From a virus, in IMG/VR virus record IMGVR_UViG_3300007734_000447, positions 1 to 20,748 of that record: DNA of 20,748 bases. The stretch is one strand, 5' to 3'. Under the pieces are notes generated by a model that searched no databases, was not told the origin of the DNA, and worked only from the letters and a program-made list of their open reading frames with translations. This document shows, piece after piece, positions 13,864 to 18,734 of the stretch; position 1 is the stretch's first letter, and every line of letters begins with the position of its first letter. The position numbers and the translations under genes are program-made.

Positions 13864-14303
13864 CCGATCGCCCTCCGCAGTGCATTTGCCAGCCGCATCG
13901 CCCCGACTCCCGGGTTCGGTGCTCCGGTGATGATTGCCGGGTCCACCCCGTATTTCGCGCACAGCGCCAGCCGTGCAGCGGGTGTTCGGTGCACCTGCAG
14001 CAGCTCCCGCACCGGGTCCGGGGGTCCTTCTGCCCGCGATGGGGTCGTCCGGGCCTTCCCCGGGCGCTCGGTGACCTTCTGGACCGAGGGTTGGGGTGTA
14101 CATACCGGCGACCCCTCCGGAACGCTCCGAGGCCCGCCCGTCCCACGCACTAGGACCCGCCCCGCCTCGATCGTCGTGCCATCGGCAAGCGTGTATTTCG
14201 TCCGCTTCTGCTCGGCGTACGGGCCTTTGGCCCACCAAGGCACGTACATCGGATCGTCCACACCCCGGGGGGCGTGTTCCAGCAGGACCGCGTCGATGGT
14301 CAT
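13860..14303 (-). CDS. Protein of unknown function, 147 aa
   Basis: It starts MTIDAVLLEHAPRGVDDPMY at ATG 14303, on the ATGA overlap with the previous gene. A longer frame to 14399 would lie inside that gene and is rejected. The N-terminal 50 residues are compact with PWWAKGPYAEQK. The middle (55-105) is Pro/Arg/Ser-rich and probably disordered. The C-terminus (AARLALCAKYGVDPAIITGA, then PNPGVGAMRLANALRR) is helical and looks like a small DNA- or protein-binding domain. The short basic ending suggests nucleic acid binding, which is inference. Confidence 0.65.
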   Translation of the reverse strand: MTIDAVLLEHAPRGVDDPMYVPWWAKGPYAEQKRTKYTLADGTTIEAGRVLVRGTGGPRSVPEGSPVCTPQPSVQKVTERPGKARTTPSRAEGPPDPVRELLQVHRTPAARLALCAKYGVDPAIITGAPNPGVGAMRLANALRRAIG

Positions 14304-14647
14304 ACGCTGCTGCGCGTGAACCGATCGATCCACGCCTCCCGGTTCTCGACCGACCCCCAGCACTGGCTCGGGATTTCGAAGTACATGTACTGCACCCAAC
14401 GCGGGAGCAGTGGCAGGTTGATCGAATCGGCTCGCCCCACGGCTTCAGCCAGATTATTTGCCAGCAGCGCTGACATGAAATGCCCCGGGCGTTGCCCTCG
14501 GGCGACGTACTCGCGCATCGGCTCCAGCAGCCGCTCGGGGATCCCGTAATCCGGCGTCCGGATCGAAGGTGGTAGGTCGCGAAGCGCGATCGTTGGTGCC
14601 TCCGGGATCGACTCCGGACTAACGTTCAAGGTCTTGATTTTGCTCAT
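14300..14647 (-). CDS. Protein of unknown function, 115 aa
   Basis: It starts MSKIKTLNVSPESIPEAPTI with GGGAGA 5 bases before ATG 14647, and that ATG overlaps the previous stop (ATGA). A longer frame to 14848 is rejected for that reason. The core has GIPERLLEPMREYVARGQRP, HFMSALLANNLAEAVGRAD and a Trp/Tyr-rich end (RWVQYMYFEIPSQCWGSVEN). This helical domain with conserved-looking aromatic residues resembles small phage proteins of no known function. It is soluble. Confidence 0.65.
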   Translation of the reverse strand: MSKIKTLNVSPESIPEAPTIALRDLPPSIRTPDYGIPERLLEPMREYVARGQRPGHFMSALLANNLAEAVGRADSINLPLLPRWVQYMYFEIPSQCWGSVENREAWIDRFTRSSV

Positions 14648-14877
14648 ACTGTCTCCCTTATTGCTAGTTGCTCCACCCGCCGCAGTTGTTCCACTGGCAG
14701 CAGCCCGATGATGTCGACCCCGCCCGCCCGGACTGCGATCACGCTGACCGATGGCGGGTACCCGGGTTCCTCCCACGTCCGCGCTTCCCCCGCCCGGTAC
14801 TCGCAGGTGCACTGTAGTGACGCGTCGACCAGCCCGCACGTCGTCCACTCGAATTCGAAGGTGTAGTCATGGTTCAT
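14644..14877 (-). CDS. Small protein of unknown function, 77 aa
   Basis: It starts MNHDYTFEFEWTTCGLVDAS. Alternating strands (TCEYRAGEARTW, VSVIAVRAGGVDIIGLLP) suggest a small beta fold followed by a C-terminal helix. There is a Cys pair (CTC) but no clear zinc site. It has ATGA overlaps at both ends of the gene. The function is unknown. Confidence 0.65.
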   Translation of the reverse strand: MNHDYTFEFEWTTCGLVDASLQCTCEYRAGEARTWEEPGYPPSVSVIAVRAGGVDIIGLLPVEQLRRVEQLAIRETV

Positions 14878-15149
14878 TGTGCCATCGCCTCGCGTACCTC
14901 GTCCAGCGCTGCCTCAGTGTCTTCCAACGCTGATTGCAGCGTCGCGATCGCCGACTCCAGCATGGTCGCGCACTCCTCGATGCGCTGCCCGTTGTCGCTG
15001 GCTTGCAGACCCTCGGGCATGTTGTCGAAACACTCTTGCTCGGCAGCTTGGAGCGCCTCCAGCTCCGAGATTTCGTCCACGATCGATGCCCGATGCGAAT
15101 CGATCGAGATCAGGATCTTTTCGATGGCGTTGCGGCGTTTTGCGTTCAT
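14874..15149 (-). CDS. Small coiled-coil protein of unknown function, 91 aa
   Basis: It starts MNAKRRNAIEKILISIDSHR; GAGGTGG lies upstream and the ATG overlaps the previous stop (ATGA), so the longer frame to 15200 is rejected. Nearly all of it is helix with heptads (IVDEISELEALQAAEQE; LESAIATLQSALEDTEAALD), separated by a FDNMPEGLQASDNGQ linker that looks conserved in type among small phage proteins. It probably forms a helical hairpin oligomer. The role is unknown. Confidence 0.65.
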   Translation of the reverse strand: MNAKRRNAIEKILISIDSHRASIVDEISELEALQAAEQECFDNMPEGLQASDNGQRIEECATMLESAIATLQSALEDTEAALDEVREAMAQ

Positions 15150-15292
15150 TGTCCCACCACCTCGCACAGGACCGACCGGCAAAGCTGCCAGACGAGCCAC
15201 GTGAATTCTGTGCCGCTTGCGATGGCGGCATCCAGCGTGCGCTCCATCTCCGCTTGGGTGCCCGCTGGGGAGATTGATTGGAAATCTATCAT
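15146..15292 (-). CDS. Short protein of 48 aa heading the overlapping operon
   Basis: It starts MIDFQSISPAGTQAEMERTL and ends WLVWQLCRSVLCEVVGQ, an amphipathic or membrane-associating helix. It is supported by a strong promoter (15324-15352), an ATAGAGGAC ribosome site (15305-15297) 4 bases before ATG 15292, and an ATGA junction to the next gene. It may act partly as a leader cistron that feeds ribosomes into the coupled operon. Confidence 0.7.
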   Translation of the reverse strand: MIDFQSISPAGTQAEMERTLDAAIASGTEFTWLVWQLCRSVLCEVVGQ

Positions 15293-15323
15293 TTTAGTCC
15301 TCTATTGGTTGATTGAAATGCTA

Positions 15324-15352
15324 ATTATAACACGGGCGGTACAGGTTTGTAA
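15324..15352 (-). promoter_or_regulatory. Promoter of the seven-gene overlapping operon
   Basis: Minus strand: TTACAA (15352-15347), 17 bp, TATAAT (15329-15324), with an extended TGT before the -10. It is almost identical to the promoter at 16241-16269 (one mismatch over 33 bases). Confidence 0.8.
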
Positions 15353-15369
15353 TTACCCCCCCCTTAATT

Positions 15370-15585
15370 TCACACGGAGTAGGGTTCGCCGCCGGACAGC
15401 GCGATGTCGTAGGGCGAGAAAATGGGGATGAAACGACCCGGGCTGCTGCTGTTCACGGTCCCGTTCACCGCGTTGTCGTAGAAGTCCTCGCGCAGGGTGT
15501 CGAGGCGCTTGTCACCCATCTCGACCAGTGGCATGTTAGCCTTTGTCAACAGGACATTGCGGGTGGGTAATTTGCGATAGATCAT
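15370..15585 (-). CDS. Small protein of unknown function, 71 aa
   Basis: It starts MIYRKLPTRNVLLTKANMPL, with AAGGAA 7 bases before ATG 15585. It is rich in turns with a Ser/Gly/Pro-rich end (SSSPGRFIPIFSPYDIALSG). No membrane segment or catalytic motif is seen. It is the second gene of the two-gene cassette flanked by near-identical promoters; an 8-base G run lies just downstream, before the next promoter. The function is unknown. Confidence 0.65.
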   Translation of the reverse strand: MIYRKLPTRNVLLTKANMPLVEMGDKRLDTLREDFYDNAVNGTVNSSSPGRFIPIFSPYDIALSGGEPYSV

Positions 15586-15616
15586 GGTGTGTTCCTTTGT
15601 GTATGTGTTATTGGGT

Positions 15617-15632
15617 CGGGGCCGCAGCCCCG
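15617..15632 (-). other. GC hairpin between two cassette genes
   Basis: A CGGGGC/GCCCCG perfect 6-bp stem with a 4-base loop, ten bases after the stop of the 179-aa protein gene. There is no T-tract follows, so it is not an intrinsic terminator. It may separate message stability or translation of the two genes. Confidence 0.4.
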
Positions 15633-15641
15633 GGTGGTGGG

Positions 15642-16181
15642 TTATACGCTCGCTGCCTCTTGCTTCAGGGCGCGACGCAGCATGTTGCCCAGATTCATGC
15701 GCTGCATACCGGGGTTCAGCCGCTCGAAGCGTTGGCGCAGACCCGCCACCGAGGTGCCCGTGGCACCCGATGCCGTCTGGTACACCGCATCGAGGGTCAG
15801 GCTGCGCAGCAGCAGCGCCACGCGGTCGCCCTTGTCTATCGACCGCTTGGTGGTGCCATCGGGCAGCTGCGTCGCGTAGCTGCTGTAGAATTGCAGGTAC
15901 AGCGGGTCGACCCGGCCATTTTTGCGATCTTCGATCGCCATCTTCACCCGGGGTGCCGGGGCTGCACGGTCCGCCTTCACCGTGGTGCGGGTCGATTTCG
16001 CTGCCTCGGCCAGCGCGTATTCGCGGACCGTCTCGCTCACCACCTCGGTGAATTTCGACAGTGCGCCATTGCGCACCTTGCGGCAGCTGCTCTGGCCCGG
16101 GCTGCGGATGGTGGTCCAGCCGCCGTTGACGGAGACAATAACGACTTGCTGGCCGGTGGTAGCGTCTGTAGCGATTTGCAT
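15642..16181 (-). CDS. Protein of unknown function, 179 aa
   Basis: It starts MQIATDATTGQQVVIVSVNG with ATAGAGGAAA (16195-16186) 4 bases before ATG 16181. The N-terminal 25 residues look like a small strand-turn-strand. The middle is basic (SCRKVRNGALSKF; KSTRTTVKADRAAP). The C-terminal half is helical, with RVDPLYLQFYSSYATQLPDG and RFERLNPGMQRMNLGNMLRR. The basic linker and paired helices could bind nucleic acid, but I recognise no fold. It is first in the cassette behind the promoter at 16241-16269, whose transcript starts with a hairpin. This would suit strong early expression, which is inference. Confidence 0.7.
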   Translation of the reverse strand: MQIATDATTGQQVVIVSVNGGWTTIRSPGQSSCRKVRNGALSKFTEVVSETVREYALAEAAKSTRTTVKADRAAPAPRVKMAIEDRKNGRVDPLYLQFYSSYATQLPDGTTKRSIDKGDRVALLLRSLTLDAVYQTASGATGTSVAGLRQRFERLNPGMQRMNLGNMLRRALKQEAASV

Positions 16182-16209
16182 GGTGATTTCCTCTATGGTG
16201 GTTGGTGGG

Positions 16210-16235
16210 TTCTGGATCGTTTCATCAATCCAGAA
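16210..16235 (-). promoter_or_regulatory. 5'-terminal leader hairpin of the 179-aa gene
   Basis: TTCTGGAT/ATCCAGAA, a perfect 8-bp stem with a 10-base loop, starts at the predicted transcription start of the promoter at 16241-16269. There is no T-tract. A stem at the extreme 5' end would protect the RNA from degradation. Confidence 0.6.
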
Positions 16236-16240
16236 TCTGA

Positions 16241-16269
16241 ATTATAACACGGGCGATACAGGTTTGTAA
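16241..16269 (-). promoter_or_regulatory. Promoter of the two-gene cassette
   Basis: Minus strand: TTACAA (16269-16264), 17 bp, TATAAT (16246-16241), with TGT before the -10. It lies wholly within the last codons of the 85-aa gene, whose TAA stop is part of the -10 box. Confidence 0.8.
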
Positions 16270-16499
16270 TTATCCCCATGCAAGTGCGTTGCTTTTACGC
16301 AACGTTTCGAATGGAAAAGCTGGCGCTCGCGCAGCGCGTCGATCTCCGCCCAGAGCTTGATGTAATACGCGTCGTCTGTGGCCAGATCTTTGTGCAGCGC
16401 CAGCGTGTCGTGGCAGTCAAGCATGGCTCGACGGCAGGTGTACCAATCGTACGCTTTGACCTTGTTCGTGAAGATCTGGTGCCACTGACCGTAGTTCAT
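16242..16499 (-). CDS. Small aromatic-rich protein of unknown function, 85 aa
   Basis: It starts MNYGQWHQIFTNKVKAYDWY, with ATAGAGGAC (16513-16505) 5 bases before ATG 16499. It is helical, rich in Trp, Tyr, His and Cys (TCRRAMLDCHDTLALHKD), with a basic C-terminal part (FHSKRCVKATHLHGDNYKP). Two Cys and several His might bind metal, but the spacing fits no motif I know. The last nine codons double as the next promoter, so its C-terminus is constrained. It is separated from the DUF932 gene by a terminator, so expression probably depends on read-through. Confidence 0.65.
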   Translation of the reverse strand: MNYGQWHQIFTNKVKAYDWYTCRRAMLDCHDTLALHKDLATDDAYYIKLWAEIDALRERQLFHSKRCVKATHLHGDNYKPVSPVL

Positions 16500-16520
16500 G
16501 ATGTGTCCTCTATATTTGCG

Positions 16521-16553
16521 TTAAAAAACGGGGGCCAGCCCCTGCCGACCCCC
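16521..16553 (-). terminator. Intrinsic terminator after the DUF932 gene
   Basis: On the minus strand, GGGGCTGGCCCC (4-bp stem; alternative pairing with the GGGGG upstream gives a longer one) is followed by CG and TTTTTT. It is placed 26-58 bases after the stop at 16579. The stem is short, so leakage to the 85-aa gene is plausible. Confidence 0.6.
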
Positions 16554-16578
16554 TAAGGCAACTGCCTTGCGGCAACCC

Positions 16579-17556
16579 CTATTGTACCATATCCAGCGCT
16601 AGACTGAGTGCGTCCCGTTTGAGCCTAGCGCCCGCCCCGAACCATGCGCTTTGCATCCGCGTGTCATTCGAGCTGGCTTTGCGCTCGTGGTCCGCGAATC
16701 GGGTGACCGCATTGACCAGTCCCCAAGCGGTGCCGGTCGCCGTGCGGGTCTGCTGCCCGATCCCGTCGAGGTAAATCCGCGTCACCATTTCCAGCATCGG
16801 GCGTTTCACCTCCAGATCCACCACCTTCTGCTCGCCGTAGAACACATCGAGGAAATATTTCGCCGCTTCCTCCTTGGAGACCTTGCGCTTGGACAGCGTG
16901 ACCGAATCTTTCTTGAACCGATCCCATGCCCCGCCGACCAGCCCCAGCTCGGTCTTGAATCGCTCGGGGTTGAATTTGGTGCTGTGCGGCACCCGGATCT
17001 GCCCGCTCTTGCTATCCACGGCAATCGATAGTGTGTTGTTGCACACCACCCGGACCGTGGTGAATTGCGCCAGATTCGAAAGCGTTCCGTCGCAGGACGT
17101 GGCGAGCAGCAAGTAGGGCAGGACCGTGTCACCCCCGCCTACGTCGAACGAATCGTCCGCTTTGGCCAGCGCCCAATAGGTCGCCCCATCGCGCAGCATC
17201 CCGGCTGTCTCCATCTTGAACCCGCCCACCTCGGTCAGGTCCCGGAAGAATTCGATAACGTCCCGGGGTTGTGTGATACAATAATTGCTCGACATCACGC
17301 TCAGCGGCTTTCCCGTGTCCGAACGGTACAGCGCCCAACGCTTGGGCACCGTTTCCATACGCACCGGATTATTCTCCTCGTCGCGCACCTCATAGGCGAT
17401 CGCCCCGCGCTTGACCTCCCAATCGAACCCCGCCTCGCGGGTCCAAACGTCCAGCGGCGCATCCGGCGTCAGGGTCTGCCCCAGCCCGTGCCATGGGGTC
17501 TCCCCGACGTAGGCCATCGCTGCTTTGCCGTCGACAATGTTGAGTTCGTGTGCCAT
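16579..17556 (-). CDS. DUF932 / phage-plasmid-like protein (TIGR03299 type)
   Basis: A 325-aa protein with the family signature AYVGETPWHGLG (15-26), then KRWALYRSDTGKPLSVMSS and EFFRDLTEVGGFKMETAGML. A VRVVCNNTLSIAV strand and the C-terminal AWGLVNAVTRFADH helix follow, all in the order typical of DUF932. The length is normal. The family is common in phages and plasmids and its biochemical role is not settled. It has its own near-consensus promoter (17591-17619) and an ATAGAGGAC ribosome site (17572-17564), and is followed by a terminator, so it is a single-gene transcription unit. That arrangement suggests a highly expressed early protein. Family call is firm, function open. Confidence 0.88.
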   Translation of the reverse strand: MAHELNIVDGKAAMAYVGETPWHGLGQTLTPDAPLDVWTREAGFDWEVKRGAIAYEVRDEENNPVRMETVPKRWALYRSDTGKPLSVMSSNYCITQPRDVIEFFRDLTEVGGFKMETAGMLRDGATYWALAKADDSFDVGGGDTVLPYLLLATSCDGTLSNLAQFTTVRVVCNNTLSIAVDSKSGQIRVPHSTKFNPERFKTELGLVGGAWDRFKKDSVTLSKRKVSKEEAAKYFLDVFYGEQKVVDLEVKRPMLEMVTRIYLDGIGQQTRTATGTAWGLVNAVTRFADHERKASSNDTRMQSAWFGAGARLKRDALSLALDMVQ

Positions 17557-17590
17557 TTTGCAAGTCCTCTATTGAGTTGATGAAGTATCA

Positions 17591-17619
17591 ATTATACCAC
17601 TGGTGCTATACCGTGTCAA
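17591..17619 (-). promoter_or_regulatory. Consensus promoter of the DUF932 gene
   Basis: Minus strand: TTGACA (17619-17614; 6/6), 17 bp, TATAAT (17596-17591; 6/6), plus extended TGG before the -10. This is a perfect sigma-70 consensus. An inverted repeat TTGAT/ATCAA (17577-17591) spans the predicted start, a possible operator. Confidence 0.9.
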
Positions 17620-17630
17620 GCATTCGTGTT

Positions 17631-17870
17631 TCACACACCTTGGCTTTTAATCCGAAATGCGTCATCCGCCCCGGGGCGTGCCGATGCCTCCCATTTGGGC
17701 TGGTAGACCTCGGGATTTTTCAGATGGCTGAACGTCGCGGGTGGTGTCTCCCCCTCCAGTGGTTCCCGCCGCTCCCAGACCCCGCGAAAGATCGCCCGCT
17801 TCGCCCGACCCGATAGCGTCATCGATGCCAGCGTGAATGAATGCACAGGGGTCGTCTTGTTTACTTTCAT
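17631..17870 (-). CDS. Small protein of unknown function, 79 aa
   Basis: It starts MKVNKTTPVHSFTLASMTLS at ATG 17870 on an ATGA overlap with the previous gene; a longer frame to 17930 lies inside that gene and is rejected. It has a basic middle (GRAKRAIFRGVWERREP) and ends DDAFRIKSQGV. There is no membrane helix. It is last of the three-gene unit and stops 12 bases before the DUF932 promoter. The function is unknown. Confidence 0.65.
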   Translation of the reverse strand: MKVNKTTPVHSFTLASMTLSGRAKRAIFRGVWERREPLEGETPPATFSHLKNPEVYQPKWEASARPGADDAFRIKSQGV

Positions 17871-18100
17871 GGGAACAGGTTCCATCCGATCATGAACATC
17901 CCGGTGGTGATCACGAAGCTCAGCATCCACAGAAATCCGTCCACCACCTGCATCCAGTTGAATGGGAGCAGCTGCACCCCGGAGCCGATCAGCGCCTCCT
18001 GCAGCCGTTCCATGTGGGCATCGGGTGGGTACACCCGGGACGGCTCGTACAAGAGTCCGATCTGGACCCCCGCCTTTGTCGTGTAGGGGGTCTGGGTCAC
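17867..18100 (-). CDS. Small membrane protein of unknown function, 77 aa (GTG start)
   Basis: It starts at GTG 18100, which overlaps the previous TGA (GTGA), with GGAG 5 bases upstream; a longer frame to 18160 lies inside the previous gene. The soluble part (1-50) carries PPDAHMERLQEALIGSG. A single hydrophobic helix at the C-terminus (VVDGFLWMLSFVITTGMFMI) ends FP. This tail-anchored form suits a membrane-targeted early protein or a lysis or superinfection factor, with no motif to decide. Confidence 0.65.
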   Translation of the reverse strand: MTQTPYTTKAGVQIGLLYEPSRVYPPDAHMERLQEALIGSGVQLLPFNWMQVVDGFLWMLSFVITTGMFMIGWNLFP

Positions 18101-18387
18101 ACCAGCTCCATCTGCTTGATGTTCATCACCTCTACCGCCCCCGTGTGCTCCAGCATCCATTTCGCCGTGAGCTTCCCGCGCACCGCTTCCATGTCGAGCT
18201 GAGCGCGTGAGCTGAACCCGATCTCGATCTGGTAATGATCGCCCTTGTAGATCCCGGCACCATTCTCGCGGAACACCTTCTTCAGGTACGTCTCCCGGGC
18301 CACCAGCGCCCGCAGCTTGTCGCGCACCTGCGCCAATTCGTCCACCATGTCGACGGTCACATCAATACGGGTCGGGGTCTTTTGCAT
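18097..18387 (-). CDS. Helical phage protein, 96 aa, loosely Gp157-like
   Basis: It starts MQKTPTRIDVTVDMVDELAQ at ATG 18387, with ATAGAGGAC (18399-18391) upstream; a longer frame to 18642 is rejected. An N-terminal helix (VDELAQVRDKLRALVARETY) is followed by KKVFRENGAGIYKGDHYQIE and a strand-turn-helix with Arg, Asp-Met-Glu-Ala-Val-Arg. The pattern of a heptad helix then a GxxxxxGxxYxxEI strand recalls siphovirus Gp157-type and exonuclease-associated proteins, but the match is weak. First gene of a promoter-driven unit with two overlapping genes after it. Confidence 0.65.
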   Translation of the reverse strand: MQKTPTRIDVTVDMVDELAQVRDKLRALVARETYLKKVFRENGAGIYKGDHYQIEIGFSSRAQLDMEAVRGKLTAKWMLEHTGAVEVMNIKQMELV

Positions 18388-18407
18388 ATTGTCCTCTATG
18401 TTTATAT

Positions 18408-18424
18408 TACTGGGAAATCCAGTA
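18408..18424 (-). promoter_or_regulatory. 5'-terminal leader hairpin of the 96-aa gene
   Basis: TACTGG/CCAGTA, a 6-bp stem with a 5-base loop, starts at the predicted transcription start (near 18423) of the promoter at 18430-18458. No T-tract follows it. Confidence 0.55.
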
Positions 18425-18429
18425 CCTGT

Positions 18430-18458
18430 ATTATACCACGGGTAGGTCAATCTGTCAA
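18430..18458 (-). promoter_or_regulatory. Consensus promoter of the three-gene unit
   Basis: Minus strand: TTGACA (18458-18453; 6/6), 17 bp, TATAAT (18435-18430; 6/6), plus extended TGG. The -35 box lies in the last codons of the DUF6378-like gene (Leu-Thr). Confidence 0.9.
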
Positions 18459-18734
18459 TCCCCCTCCTATATCGAACGGCTCCGTGTCTTTCACCCGGTC
18501 CGCCACCAGTTGGGCATACCCGGCTATATCGACCCATGAATCCATGTGGTCCGGATTCCCGTTCAGTATCCGGGACACTTTGTGCATTATCATCTCCAGC
18601 GATTCCCGCTGGTGGGCGTTCAGCCGGGACCAGCCAGCACACCCGCGCACGTACTGCTTCAGCCCCTGCGCTATCTCCCCCTGTGTGGTGAAGTCCCCGT
18701 ACTGCTCGCCCCTCGCGTCGAGGATCTCACGCAT
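18447..18734 (-). CDS. DUF6378-like phage protein
   Basis: It starts MREILDARGEQYGDFTTQGE at ATG 18734, inside the 3' end of the preceding gene (8-base overlap). A longer frame to 18794 is rejected. The patterns AQGLKQYVRGCAGWSRLNAH, QRESLEMIMHKVSRILNGNP and DSWVDIAGYAQLVADRVK are typical of DUF6378, an all-helical family linked to MazG-like nucleotide pyrophosphohydrolases by its helical motifs. Here the acidic catalytic EExxE site is not obvious, so enzyme activity is uncertain. The stop lies within the next promoter region. The function is unknown; a nucleotide-metabolism role is speculative. Confidence 0.75.
   Translation of the reverse strand: MREILDARGEQYGDFTTQGEIAQGLKQYVRGCAGWSRLNAHQRESLEMIMHKVSRILNGNPDHMDSWVDIAGYAQLVADRVKDTEPFDIGGGLTD

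Noticed and set aside
13504-14319. Long plus-strand frame (271 codons) opposite the small overlapping genes
   Set aside because: Its composition (Arg, Ser, Pro, Cys) is typical of antisense shadows in G+C-rich DNA, and the minus-strand genes have six consistent ATGA junctions.
14300-14848. Longer start (182 aa) for the 115-aa gene
   Set aside because: The extension overlaps the preceding gene, is Gly/Arg/Pro-rich like a shadow frame, and the ATGA junction with GGGAGA supports ATG 14647.
16581-16610. TGGTACAAT extended -10 after the DUF932 gene as promoter for the 85-aa gene
   Set aside because: There is no -35 match at 16-18 bases, and the terminator at 16521-16553 would stop the transcript before the gene.
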